Below are positions 1-9,600 of a DNA stretch of 41,105 nucleotides, one piece after another. The notes below the pieces were generated by a model. That model worked only from the letters and a program-made list of their open reading frames with translations, made no database searches and had not been told where the DNA came from. A program made the position numbers and the translations under genes. Source of the DNA: SIG78 sp045587205 (GTDB lineage: Bacteria > Verrucomicrobiota > Lentisphaeria > Victivallales > Victivallaceae); assembly GCA_045587205.1 (NCBI GenBank), contig JAZNBV010000083.1:1-41105 (forward strand). Direction: 5' to 3'. Numbering within the stretch: the stretch's first letter is position 1; each line of letters begins with the position of its first letter.

Positions 1-26
1 AAGCCGAAAAAAAATCAAGGACAGAG

Positions 27-66
27 AAAAAAGGTTTATGGGCAGACCCCAAGCCCATAAAACCTT
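27..66 (-). terminator. Rho-independent terminator of the flavoenzyme operon
   Basis: Read on the minus strand, AAGGTTTTATGGGC pairs with GCCCATAAACCTT (one bulged base) around a 9-base loop and is followed directly by six T residues. It lies about 85 bases after the stop codon of the OYE-family gene and points the right way to end that operon. The remaining bases between the hairpin and the stop codon show nothing else recognisable. Confidence 0.8.
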
Positions 67-151
67 GTGAGTTCAGAAAAGTTTCCCGCGGTGCGCGGCA
101 TATACAATAATGCTGAAGCTATTATGTTTGCCGCGCAACACTGACTTTTTC

Positions 152-1573
152 TTATTTTACTAATTTTTTGAGTTCGCGCAGTTTGGCTGCCTGGGGCATT
201 TTTTTGTAGAATTCGTCCAGCGGGAAGCATCCGGAGATCATTCCGTGGCGCGGCCCGTTGGTACATTCACCGAATGTGCGGCAGATGCGGCGGCGGTCAA
301 GGGGTTTGCCGGCCATTGAATCTGCAGGAAGTTCGGGATACGAAAGCACCATACGCCCGATACCGGCAAAATCGGCGTAATTATTTTCCACAATATATTC
401 CGCGGCTGCCGGCAGATATTCCTGCAATGCGGTCAGACCGGAGGCAACGAGTTTTATTTCCGGAAGCAGTTCTTTGAGCCGTTTTGCCGCTTTGATGTGG
501 CGTGAAACGTTGTAGAGCGGGTTTTCGGGCATCAGATAACCGTCGGCAACGGCGTACCACGCGGGGCGCTGCATATGCACATTGTAGTACGGACTGCCGA
601 TGGTGCCGACCACCAGTTCAAAGCCGTACTTTTGCGTGAGTTTGACAAATTCCACGGTTTCGGTCAGATTTTCATCCATATTCATACCGTCACCGGCGCC
701 GCCGAAAGCGTATTTGCTTTCGGGGCAATTGGGTTCGCCCATAGCTTTGCCGATCTTGTCTTCGCCCTTGATAAAGGGCAGAATGTCAAAGATGCTCAAG
801 CGGCAGCCCAGCCCCAGACCGGGACAGTCGCGTTTGATGCCTTCGACGATCTCGCGGAAAAAGCGGGTACGGTTTTCAAAACTTCCGCCGTAAGGGCCGG
901 GGCGGTCGAAGGCACTTAAAAATTCGTGACCCAGATAGCCGTGTGCCTGCTTGATATCTACAAAATCATACCCGGCATCCTGCGCCATTTCAGCGGCTTT
1001 GACAAAGGCTTCCACAATGCCGGCGATCTCGCCGTCGGTAACGACATTGGCGGCGCTGTTGTTGAACTTTTTATCCAGCAGAGGGTGCGAATAGGCGGTG
1101 CGGCTTTCGAGTTTGGTATCTTCATTGGGGTGGGCGAATCTGCCGGAGTGCGTAAGCTGCAGACCGATAACGGCTTCGCCGCCGAATTTATCCTGCCGGA
1201 TCTTACGCATAGTTTTGACTGATTCAGCAAGTACCGGCAGCGATTTTTCGCTGACCATAAGCTGGCGGGGATTGCTGCGACCTTCGTGCATAACGGCGGC
1301 GGCTTCCACCCCGGCAAGGAGCGCAGCGCCGCTGGCGGCAAAGTTCTTCCAGCGCCGCAAAGTGTATTCAGAAGGCACTCCGGCAGCATCGCAGTCCCAG
1401 CCTTCCATCGGCAGTACAGCCCAGCGGTTGCTGATCTTTTTGCCGTAGAGGGTGATTTCCTGCTGCATAGCAACAGTACTTTCGGTAAAACCGATCTCTA
1501 TATTCTCTTTTGCCAGATAATTTCTGAATGCTTCAAGGGTGGTGAATTCCGCTACTTTGGGGTAATTGCTCAT
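152..1573 (-). CDS. Old yellow enzyme family NADH:flavin oxidoreductase
   Basis: A 473-residue FMN-dependent TIM-barrel reductase of the Oxidored_FMN family, which usually reduces activated C=C bonds with NAD(P)H. The barrel signatures are visible: LQLTHSGRFA near residues 138-147 and the AHGYLGHEFLS...YGGSFENR block near 210-235. It lacks the second flavin/NAD domain of the 2,4-dienoyl-CoA reductase branch. A Cys-containing tail (C431, C437, C449, in CRTFGEC and ISGC) does not fit the CX2CX3C iron-sulfur spacing of that branch. The start is supported by AAAGG eight bases upstream. The stop of the upstream regulator gene is two bases before this ATG, so the two are translationally linked. It is the last gene of the operon. 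The substrate is unknown. The family call is secure. Confidence 0.93.
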   Translation of the reverse strand: MSNYPKVAEFTTLEAFRNYLAKENIEIGFTESTVAMQQEITLYGKKISNRWAVLPMEGWDCDAAGVPSEYTLRRWKNFAASGAALLAGVEAAAVMHEGRSNPRQLMVSEKSLPVLAESVKTMRKIRQDKFGGEAVIGLQLTHSGRFAHPNEDTKLESRTAYSHPLLDKKFNNSAANVVTDGEIAGIVEAFVKAAEMAQDAGYDFVDIKQAHGYLGHEFLSAFDRPGPYGGSFENRTRFFREIVEGIKRDCPGLGLGCRLSIFDILPFIKGEDKIGKAMGEPNCPESKYAFGGAGDGMNMDENLTETVEFVKLTQKYGFELVVGTIGSPYYNVHMQRPAWYAVADGYLMPENPLYNVSRHIKAAKRLKELLPEIKLVASGLTALQEYLPAAAEYIVENNYADFAGIGRMVLSYPELPADSMAGKPLDRRRICRTFGECTNGPRHGMISGCFPLDEFYKKMPQAAKLRELKKLVK

Positions 1574-1575
1574 AT

Positions 1576-2133
1576 TCAGAACCTTTTATTTTTTTGTAAA
1601 TGGGTTATAACCAGTTCGCAATCCTTCAGAACTTCGTATCTATGTTCCAGCAAGGCATCGAACTGCAGTGCCATACCCTGCGAAAGTTTATATTTTTTAT
1701 GCGCTACTTCAATACTTATCGCGCCCCGGCGCACCCAGCACATTTCGCTGTCTTCGCGGTGCGCTGCCGGCCGCTGCAATACTGCTCCGGCGGGAGCAAC
1801 GGCAATCATACAGCGCATATTGCCGTAACTTATGCTGGAAAATTTGAAATCTCCCGATTCATAATCCTGCTCTGCTGTCTGCTGGGCTGTGCGTTTTTCC
1901 GCCAGCGCAAACAGATCTGACAGTGTCATCGAAAACGCCTGCGCTATTTTATAAAGTGTATCAATTTCCGCCTTGGAACGGTTACGCTCCAATTTGGATA
2001 TAACACTGGCGGCAACCTGTGAGTGTTCGCTCAAATCCGCAATGCTCCAGGCAAACTGCTTGCGTAAATGACGCAATATGGAAAAATCCCAGCGGGGATC
2101 CGCCGGAAGCGTATCCGGCAGTTTATTTTTCAT
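1576..2133 (-). CDS. XRE-family regulator with C-terminal cupin domain
   Basis: A 185-residue HTH-cupin regulator. Residues 20-75 form a lambda-repressor-type helix-turn-helix (IADLSEHSQVAASVISKLER). Residues 95-180 resemble a small-ligand-binding cupin barrel with EHRYEVLKDCELVI near the end. The start at 2133 is preferred over an upstream in-frame ATG at 2211, because GGAG lies six bases upstream and translation from 2211 would run deep into the flavoprotein gene. From 2133 it overlaps the flavoprotein stop by 11 bases. Members of this family often control amino acid, polyamine or catabolic genes. Here it probably controls the operon it sits in, by inference from position only. Confidence 0.9.
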   Translation of the reverse strand: MKNKLPDTLPADPRWDFSILRHLRKQFAWSIADLSEHSQVAASVISKLERNRSKAEIDTLYKIAQAFSMTLSDLFALAEKRTAQQTAEQDYESGDFKFSSISYGNMRCMIAVAPAGAVLQRPAAHREDSEMCWVRRGAISIEVAHKKYKLSQGMALQFDALLEHRYEVLKDCELVITHLQKNKRF

Positions 2134-4009
2134 AAATTTCTCCGGATCGGTAAGCTTTCCAGACATTTTCAAACCAGCCGTCAGCTCCGGGCAGCGGTCT
2201 GACATCTTCAAAGTAATTTTTGAATCCGTCGCCGGTCAATTCTGTTATCTGCACTTTGCTGCGGAACGATTCATCTTCTTCTTCAATGGCAATATCCAGC
2301 GCCGGATGCAGTTTTTTGCCCGCATCTGCGGCAATGACCGCCGCGCCGCCGCGCGAACCCACACCCGATTTTACGGCAAAACTTATTGCCGAAAGATAGG
2401 CACATTGACTGCACAGCAGCTGATCGTTGCGCAGGGCTTCGGCAATATCGTGCGGAGTCAATCCCAGCAAACCGGATTCTCTGCTTGCCTGCCAGTCAGA
2501 AAAAGCCTCCTGCAACGCCTTTTCCACTCCGGAGCGTTCACGCAGGAATCCGCCGTATTCGCTCATTCTGGATTGGAATTTTTCGCGCATCGCGCGGTAA
2601 TCCACCGTGGGGGATTTTTCCAGCCGCGCCAGCAGTGATTGCGGTATATAATTACATTCAACGGGTGCAGCTGATTTGCCGCGGCTGATGCTTTCGGCGG
2701 CGCGGATGGCTCCGCACTGACCGGAATTGAGTGCACTGCCGCCGGGACGGGTAATGCCGTGTGAACCGTTGACCTCGCCAACCGGGTAGAGATTGGAGAT
2801 ATTTTCCGACCTCCAGAATTTATCGCCCGCCAGACCGCCGTTGTTGTGCTGGGCGCAGACCGCGATCTCCAGCATTTCAGTTTCCAAATCGATATCGTGA
2901 TCGCGGTAGAGCGATACAGCCGGCATATTCAGACTTGCAAGGCGTTCAAACGGTGTGGCAAGGTCGAGTATATTGCTTTTACGCATATATTCGCGCGCTT
3001 CTTCCGGGATCACCGCCGGATCATATCCGGCAAAATTGCTGCGGTAATCCAGCCATACCCGGCGTTTGCGCTCCACGATTTCGCGGTGTACACATATATC
3101 GATCAGGCTTGAACCCGGCAGGTGTCCCGCTGCAAAGGGCCACTGATAACCTTTGAGGAAAATCAGAAGCGACTGCTCCGGAACCGTGAAATATTCGTTG
3201 AGAAACTCTCTGGCATCCTGACCGTTTTCATCGGTGGAGATAAAACGCGGGATAACCTGCATAAAACTGCCTGAAACATTCCAGCGGAACTTGAGCGATG
3301 CCAGCCCGAACTGCGATTCTGCCAGATTACGCGCCCGCGCTCCCCGGGCAAGCGCCAGACCGATCGCTCCGGTGTGGCATCCGGGATAGACGCTGGTACG
3401 GTAAAGTCCGGCAGGGCCGCCGACGGCAAAGACGGTGTTTTCGGCATAAACGATTTCCAGAAGAGTTTCTGCATCGGGGGATGTGTTGACAAAGACTGCC
3501 CCGCAGCAGCGGGATTTTTCCACAATCAGTTCCACGGCAATACGGTCTTCATAAACTGCGATCCGCCGGCGTTTAAGCTCGGCAATCAATGCTCTGCACA
3601 TATCGCGCGAGGTATAGGGGCCCGCGCTGGTGGCGCGGCAGCAGGGGTCGTGGTCGGTTTTGTAGCCGATGAACTGCCCGAACTCGTCGTGCGGAAACTC
3701 CACACCCATCTGCACCAGCGAGCCGAATGCAGCTGCTGAAAGCGATGCTTCCGCCAGCGCCAGATCCAGGTGCATAGCTCCGTTGCGCGCCAGATCCTGC
3801 GCCATAGCTGTAACTGAATCTCCGGCCGCACCGTACATACCCAGTTTGTAATAGGTCTGCTTGTCGCTGCCGGTATTTATGGACGTACCCGCAGTCAAAC
3901 CCTCGGTATATACCGCAGTTTCCGCCGCATCCAGCCGTATGGCAGCCGCCAGCCCGGCGGCACCGCTGCCGATAACCAGATTTTTTATCCGTTTGGTGGT
4001 GTAGAGCAT
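2123..4009 (-). CDS. FAD-binding oxidoreductase, fumarate reductase/succinate dehydrogenase flavoprotein-like
   Basis: A 628-residue soluble flavoprotein. The N-terminal dinucleotide-binding motif GSGAAGLAAAI (residues 14-24) and the later GEVNGSHGITRPGGSALNSG block are those of the FrdA/SdhA/L-aspartate oxidase superfamily. The second block matches the FAD-binding GG.HG..R.GG..L motif. There is no Tat or Sec signal and no haem-binding CXXCH motif, so it should be cytoplasmic. The ATG has AAGGA ten bases upstream and lies 13 bases after the SDR stop. With the OYE and SDR genes it makes three redox enzymes in one operon, which suggests oxidation, reduction or dehydration of one substrate. The substrate cannot be read from sequence. 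Confidence 0.87.
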   Translation of the reverse strand: MLYTTKRIKNLVIGSGAAGLAAAIRLDAAETAVYTEGLTAGTSINTGSDKQTYYKLGMYGAAGDSVTAMAQDLARNGAMHLDLALAEASLSAAAFGSLVQMGVEFPHDEFGQFIGYKTDHDPCCRATSAGPYTSRDMCRALIAELKRRRIAVYEDRIAVELIVEKSRCCGAVFVNTSPDAETLLEIVYAENTVFAVGGPAGLYRTSVYPGCHTGAIGLALARGARARNLAESQFGLASLKFRWNVSGSFMQVIPRFISTDENGQDAREFLNEYFTVPEQSLLIFLKGYQWPFAAGHLPGSSLIDICVHREIVERKRRVWLDYRSNFAGYDPAVIPEEAREYMRKSNILDLATPFERLASLNMPAVSLYRDHDIDLETEMLEIAVCAQHNNGGLAGDKFWRSENISNLYPVGEVNGSHGITRPGGSALNSGQCGAIRAAESISRGKSAAPVECNYIPQSLLARLEKSPTVDYRAMREKFQSRMSEYGGFLRERSGVEKALQEAFSDWQASRESGLLGLTPHDIAEALRNDQLLCSQCAYLSAISFAVKSGVGSRGGAAVIAADAGKKLHPALDIAIEEEDESFRSKVQITELTGDGFKNYFEDVRPLPGADGWFENVWKAYRSGEIYEK

Positions 4010-4022
4010 TGATTCATTGTCC

Positions 4023-4769
4023 TTAAAAGTGGCCGATGGTCATACCGCCGTCGATCCCGATGATCTGTCCGGTGGAATATGCCAGCGTGCCGTTGGCAAG
4101 CATAACCACTGCTTTGCCGATATCTTCGGGCATACCCCAACGACGCTGGAGAGTCAGTCCTTCGGCAATGAGTTTATCGTATTTGGCGGTTACGCACTCG
4201 GTCATATCGCTTTTGATGATGCCGGGGCGCAGTTCGTACACCGCGATCCCCAGATCGGCAAGGCGCACGGCAAAAAGCCGTGTTGCCATAGTTACGGCGC
4301 TTTTGCTCAAGCAGTATTCGCCGCGGTTGATGCTGGCAACATCAGCGGAAACAGAACCTATATTGATGATACAGCGGAATTTTCTGACTTCTTCTTTTTC
4401 CGCTGCCGCCGCCATTCTGCGAGCAACATTCTGGGTCAGGAAAAACGGTCCCTGCAGGTTTATTTTCATAACCCGCTCAAAACTTTCCTGCGACATATCC
4501 AAAAGATCGCTGCGTACTTCCGGCGCTACTCCGGCATTGTTCACCAGCACATCCGGCGCTCCGCCGAAACGCGCTTCAAACGCATCGAGCATCGCATCAA
4601 ATCCGGTTATGTCGCTGACATCGCAGCGGAAGAATGCCGCATTTTCCGGAACCTGTGCCGGATCAACTTCTTTGCGTCCGCAAAAACCAACTTTATGACC
4701 GGCTTTGAGCAATTCAGTAACTATGCCTTTGCCGATACCGCGGCTGCCGCCGGTAACCAGTACATTCAT
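4023..4769 (-). CDS. SDR-family NAD(P)-dependent oxidoreductase (FabG-like)
   Basis: A 248-residue classical short-chain dehydrogenase. Visible motifs are TGGSRGIGKG (cofactor binding, residues 6-15), NNAGVAPE, the catalytic Ser in NIGSVSAD with the YCLSK Tyr/Lys pair, RPGIIKSDMT, and the C-terminal IIGIDGGMT. The start at 4769 (MNVLVTGG) is chosen because the fold begins there, whereas the open frame continues 22 codons further upstream without homology-like sequence. An AGG lies about nine bases upstream, and the KDPG aldolase stop is 20 bases away. In an operon with a KDPG aldolase, a role in oxidising a sugar or sugar-acid hydroxyl is likelier than fatty acid synthesis, but sequence alone does not decide it. 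Confidence 0.92.
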   Translation of the reverse strand: MNVLVTGGSRGIGKGIVTELLKAGHKVGFCGRKEVDPAQVPENAAFFRCDVSDITGFDAMLDAFEARFGGAPDVLVNNAGVAPEVRSDLLDMSQESFERVMKINLQGPFFLTQNVARRMAAAAEKEEVRKFRCIINIGSVSADVASINRGEYCLSKSAVTMATRLFAVRLADLGIAVYELRPGIIKSDMTECVTAKYDKLIAEGLTLQRRWGMPEDIGKAVVMLANGTLAYSTGQIIGIDGGMTIGHF

Positions 4770-4789
4770 AGCTATATACCTGTTTTTTA

Positions 4790-5389
4790 TCAGAGAGCGG
4801 CGGCTTCGCGGATGGTGGCGGCAACTTTGTCCCATTCAGGAATGTTTTTGCCCAGCCAGGTACCGCCGACGCAGGCAACTTCCGGGATTGCCAGATAGTC
4901 AGCTGCATTGGCAGTGGTCACGCCGCCGGTGGGCATAAATTTGATGCCCAGGTGCTTGTACGGAGCCGAAATAGCCTTGAGCATTGCTGTGGAACCGGCG
5001 GCTTCAGCCGGGAAGAATTTGAAGAAACGGCAGCCGAGTTCATAGGCCTGTTCGATTTCACCGGGGGTGCAGATGCCGGGGGCAAAGTCAAATTTCATTT
5101 CCATAGCCGCTTTGACTACGGTGGGGTTGAAACCCGGAGCAACGGCAAATTTGGCACCGGCATCGGCGGCGCGCTTGAGGTCGCAGGTGTTCAGAATGGT
5201 GCCGGCACCGATGAGCATTTCAGGAAAACGCTTGCTGGCAGCGGCAATGATGTCGGCAGCAGCGGCGGTACGGAAAGTTATTTCCGCTACCGGCAGACCG
5301 TTTTCGCACAGGACTTCGCACATTTTAAGGCCGTTGTCCACGTCGTTGAGAACCAGTACGGGGATGACTTTGAAGGAGGTGGGGAGCAT
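4790..5389 (-). CDS. eda: 2-dehydro-3-deoxy-phosphogluconate aldolase (KDPG/KHG aldolase)
   Basis: A 199-residue class I aldolase that cleaves KDPG to pyruvate and glyceraldehyde 3-phosphate (Entner-Doudoroff and hexuronate pathways). Key positions are visible: E36 and R40 in AEITFRT, the GAGTIL phosphate-side motif at 61-66, the Schiff-base lysine K124 in FFKFFPAE, and PTGG near the C-terminus. The start at 5389 (MLPTSFKVIP) is chosen over an upstream in-frame start at 5470. It has AAAGG upstream and matches the usual family length of about 200-215 residues. It is the first gene of the five-gene minus-strand operon. Aldolases of this family also act on sulfo- or galactonate analogues, so the exact substrate is open. 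Confidence 0.95.
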   Translation of the reverse strand: MLPTSFKVIPVLVLNDVDNGLKMCEVLCENGLPVAEITFRTAAAADIIAAASKRFPEMLIGAGTILNTCDLKRAADAGAKFAVAPGFNPTVVKAAMEMKFDFAPGICTPGEIEQAYELGCRFFKFFPAEAAGSTAMLKAISAPYKHLGIKFMPTGGVTTANAADYLAIPEVACVGGTWLGKNIPEWDKVAATIREAAAL

Positions 5390-5446
5390 AATAAAACCTT
5401 TCTCTTTTTTGATGTTTGTTAAGTAAGGATTTTTCTTTGAAACAAC

Positions 5447-5476
5447 ATTATATACTAAAATATAGCACAAAAGAAA
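5447..5476 (-). promoter_or_regulatory. Probable promoter of the eda-flavoenzyme operon
   Basis: On the minus strand a perfect TATAAT lies at 5452-5447. The best -35 at the right distance is a weak TTTCTT (18-base spacer). The initiation point would be about 50 bases upstream of the aldolase start. The weak -35 would suit an activated promoter, possibly one controlled by the XRE-cupin regulator of the operon. The 256-base gap 5390-5645 otherwise holds only the divergent kinase promoter. Confidence 0.45.
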
Positions 5477-5559
5477 TTTTTTGCAAGCTGCGTTTTCTGC
5501 TGTACTGCAAATATATCACAGAATCGGGGTGTTTTTTGTTGAAAAAACGCTTTATTGTA

Positions 5560-5588
5560 TTGGCATTTGAAAGAATTTGTATTATATT
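5560..5588 (+). promoter_or_regulatory. Sigma-70-type promoter of the kinase pair
   Basis: TTGGCA (5560-5565), a 17-base spacer and TATATT (5583-5588) form a good housekeeping promoter. It lies about 57 bases upstream of the first kinase gene and diverges from the eda operon promoter. Confidence 0.6.
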
Positions 5589-5645
5589 GTATGGAGAGGG
5601 GTTTTGTTTCTTTTATTTAATCAGATTGATTTAGGTTTTGACACT

Positions 5646-6635
5646 ATGTCAGATGTGGATAAGACAATTGTTATTGAGGCCGGTGAACAGGTCCCTGATT
5701 ACGGTAAATGCCAGGTGTGCGGCGCGGCATTGATGCCTGATCAGGAGCAGAGTGGACTGTTGCGCTGTCCGGTGTGCCGTTTTACGCAGAAACCGAAGGT
5801 GGTTATTGCTCCCGGAAACATTATTGATAACAAATACCGGGTATTGTCGCACCTCAACAGCGGCGGTTGCGGGGATATATTTTTCTGCCACCCGCTTAAC
5901 GATCTTTCGGTGCGTTATGTACTCAAGGTACTGCGTGCTGCCGGGGACTCCAATTTCAAACGCTTCAAGCGCGAAGCGGAAATTCTTATTTCGGTACGCA
6001 ATGAAGAACGCATAGCCCGGATCATCGACTTCGGCGAAGCCGGCGATAATGCGTACATAATTATGGAGTATATCAACGGTAAAAACCTCAAACAGCTCAA
6101 AGAGGAATTCCGTTTTGATGAGCAGGCGGTTCTGCAGACCGCGCGGGAAGTGGTGGTGGCACTCAAGCATATCTGGGATGATTATGCAGTTATCCACCGC
6201 GACATCAAGCCGGAAAATATTATGCTGGATGAAGAGTTCTGTTTGAAAATACTGGATTTCGGTCTTTCCAAACAGTGCTGCGATGACGAGGAAGATACCA
6301 ATATAACAATGGCAATGTCCGGACTTGGAACTCCCGGATATATGAGTCCGGAACAGTTTTCGGACGCCAAAAATGCCGATTTCCGGTCGGATATTTTTTC
6401 GCTGGGGGCTACGATGTGCTTTCTGCTGACCGGTAAAAAGCCTTTTTCCGGCAGTACGCCAATGGAGATCTACCACGATACACTGGTTAATTCGCCGCCG
6501 CTTTTTCTGCAGTTTGACACTGAGTGCTCTGCAGGCTGCCTGCAGCTGATACGCAAGATGATGCAGCGCGAACCGGATGACCGACACTGTTCATATTCGG
6601 AATTGTTAGATGAAATTGAGGGATTGATTCAGTAA
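5646..6635 (+). CDS. Soluble Ser/Thr protein kinase with N-terminal zinc ribbon
   Basis: A 329-residue Hanks-type (PknB-like) kinase that phosphorylates Ser/Thr on partner proteins. Residues 22-44 form a CXXC...CXXC zinc ribbon (C22, C25, C41, C44). The kinase domain spans about 64-329, with glycine-rich loop NSGGCGDIF, ATP-binding K94 (YVLK), catalytic H184-R-D186 in HRDIKPEN, DFG at 204-206, GTPGYMSPEQ activation segment and DIFSLG. All catalytic residues are present, so it should be active. No membrane segment is visible. The start at 5646 (MSDVDK) is chosen over upstream TTG and similar codons because those lie at or before the predicted transcription start. The ribosome site is weak (TTTAGG, distant). 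The next kinase begins 19 bases after the stop. Confidence 0.92.
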   Translation: MSDVDKTIVIEAGEQVPDYGKCQVCGAALMPDQEQSGLLRCPVCRFTQKPKVVIAPGNIIDNKYRVLSHLNSGGCGDIFFCHPLNDLSVRYVLKVLRAAGDSNFKRFKREAEILISVRNEERIARIIDFGEAGDNAYIIMEYINGKNLKQLKEEFRFDEQAVLQTAREVVVALKHIWDDYAVIHRDIKPENIMLDEEFCLKILDFGLSKQCCDDEEDTNITMAMSGLGTPGYMSPEQFSDAKNADFRSDIFSLGATMCFLLTGKKPFSGSTPMEIYHDTLVNSPPLFLQFDTECSAGCLQLIRKMMQREPDDRHCSYSELLDEIEGLIQ

Positions 6636-6654
6636 TCCCGGGGGAGAATGGGGA

Positions 6655-9600
6655 ATGTTGTCCAAGGTTTTTGATTGTCCGGGGTGCAAACACCGGTTCA
6701 GTTTTGAGTATTCCGGCGAATTGCCGAACAAGATAACCTGTCCGTCGTGTGAGAAAACGCGTTTTAAAAACGAGTTTCTTGCTTTGATCATCTGTCCGGA
6801 ATGCCGGACGAAATTGCGTATGCCTATGGGGATGGTGTATGCCGGGGATAATGTATGTCCGGAATGCAATACCACACTGGATCCGAAAACCGTTTTTCCG
6901 GAAGATCATATTGAAAACGGGGGCAGCAGCGGCGTTCCGCAATTGCTGCAGGACGGTGATTTTTTTGATAAGTACAAGATCATCCGACTGCTGGGTAAAG
7001 GCGGTATGGCGGAAGTTTATCTGGCGGAACATTTGCTTTTGAACCGGAAGTGCGCGCTCAAACTTATGCGCGGAGCCGCTTCGGCGGATGATCCGGTATT
7101 TGTAAAACGGTTTCTGCGTGAAGCCAAGATCTCCAATGCCGTTGAACACGAAAACATCGTAAAAGTATTTGATGTCGGCAGTGATTTCAAAAGCGGCAGT
7201 CTTTTTATTGCTATGGAGTATGTGGAAGGCAAAACGCTTACCGATATTATGCATAACCACGAATTGAGCGAAAAAGAGCTCAAAGAAATTCTGGTTGCAA
7301 TGGCTGGCGCGCTCAAAGCACTGGCTGCGGCAAAAGTGGTTCACCGTGATATAAAGCCTTCAAATATTATGCTGGATAACAGCGGCGTACTTAAACTTAT
7401 GGATCTGGGGATCGCCAAAGCTTCTGACAGCGATATAAAAGGCGAAATGACTCTGACAATGGAGCAATCCACTATCGGTACACCGAATTATGCTTCGCCC
7501 GAACAGTGCCGCAGTGCGCACAGCGCTGACATCAGGTCGGATATTTACAGTCTGGGCGCAACTTTGTATCATCTGGCCGCCCGCAAACTGCCGTTTGACG
7601 GAGTGACTGTGGTGGAAACATTGCTCAATGTTATGCAGGAAGATCCGGCACCTTTGAAGAAGCTGCGTCCGGATCTTTCCAGTAAATTTTCAATGCTCAT
7701 TGAAAAAATGATGAGCAAGGATATTACCAAGCGCCCGCAGACGCCTGATGAACTGCTGAAACTGGCGGAAGGAATAAAAGTTTCCAACGGAAAATCAATT
7801 TGGGATAATGCATTTTTCAATTTTTTCCGTCCTTCATTCGCATCATCGCGTAAAAACTTTGTATTGCGGATGGCGGCTCTGGGCACAGTTGTGTTTATGA
7901 TTCTGGTATTGTTTTTAGGCGGATATATATTTGCCGAAAAGCAGTATGATGAAAATGTTGCTGATGTGGAAAAGGATATCGGGCATTTTGAAAAGATAAT
8001 CAGTAAAATGTGGTTTGCAAGAGCTGGAAAGGTTGCTGAAAAACGGAAGAACAAAGCGGATGCAGAAAAAATAAAGCCGGTTGCGAATGTCCAAAAAGAG
8101 GCATTCCATTATAATTGGCTGAAAAGATTTTCTGAAGCTGTGGCTACAGATTCTATTCAACAGCAGCCGTTATTGATTCTTTTTGATGATCCCGGTAAAA
8201 AGGTTTCCGGCTTTGACATCCGTCAATATCTGTCCGGAGATTATCCGGAAAAGTCATATCTTTACGAAAATTATGTACTGCTTTATCTGGATTGTTCTGC
8301 TGAAGGCAAAGGGCTGACCAGGGAACATCATCAGGAAAATCTGGAAACCTGGGAGCGTTTTTGCCCATCCAATATGGATTTGCCGGTGTTGGCAACAGCT
8401 ACGCCTGACGGGAGATTTATCGGGATATTAGATGATTTTTCACCCGGAAAGTTTGCTGAAAATCTTCGTGGAATACGGGAGGATTGTCCGGAATGGATCA
8501 AAAATTACAATTCTGTGGAACGCAGCATTGACGTGCGTTTGCATAACCGCAATCTTTATCTGCGAATGCTGGAACGGCGCAAGCAGACTCCCGTCTGTCT
8601 TGAAATGATCGATTATGTCCGCAAACAGATAGCAGAATTGAAAAAACAGCAAAAAATCCGTGCAGAGGTCAAAAAGGCAAGAGAAAACAGCTATTCGGCG
8701 GAACTTACTACTACCTATAAAGAATTGGTGGAGGAGTTTTTGAGAATGAATAAAAAGTTGCCGCGCCGGGGATTGATTGCATTGCAGAGGGATGAGATGC
8801 GTCTTAAAATTTTAAGCCATCCGGAAGTCGATCCCAATGTATTTATTGATAACGGTCGTTATGAAATGCCGTTGGTAGATGTGCTGAAACGGGGGGGAGT
8901 ACACCATAGACATAAGGATTTTATGAGAATACTGCTGGAAAAGAAGGTTGATGTCAACACACCGTGGCACGCAGATGATCGGACTCCGGAAGAGTTGTTG
9001 TTCTTTGGCCTGGAAAATGTGGATGCCGGTTTTAAAGGAGATCCATTGCAAATTCTGCTTGCTAAACGGATCGAATGCCCGGTTGGTGATAATCCGCCGT
9101 TGGGGGTGCAAAATGGTTTTCATGGTGCGCGTAAAATGTTGTTGCTGGCGCCGCTGGTAAATGATGTTGTTGATGAAAATGGCAAAACTATGCTGCATTA
9201 TGCCGCTGAACGGGATGATATTCAGTGGGCAAAAGAACTGATCTATACCGGTTTTACCCAGTGGAGAAGACGCGATAACAACGGTCTGACTGCCTGGGAT
9301 ACAGCGCTGATGCACGGCAGCAGCAAATGTGTGGAGTTGTTTAAAAATCTTAAAATGGACAATGATAACTCACCGTCGGCAGTACAATACAAGCTGATTT
9401 GTGGCGTAATCAAGCGCGAACGCAAGATGATCCGGCAGGCAATTGAAGCCGGTGCGAATGTTTACAAACCATGGTATAACCGGATGAATTCATTGCAGAA
9501 TGCTTGTGCTGCCGGCGACTATGGCATAGTGGAGTACCTTCTGAAAGAACAGAAAGTAGATCCTGACAAATATGAGCGATTGTCTGACCGCTTTGTTTGT

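Noticed and set aside
1..301. Fe-S cluster in the C-terminal Cys tail of the OYE-family protein
   Set aside because: C431, C437 and C449 do not match the CX2CX3C plus distal Cys spacing of the Fe-S-containing OYE branch. Only three cysteines are there.
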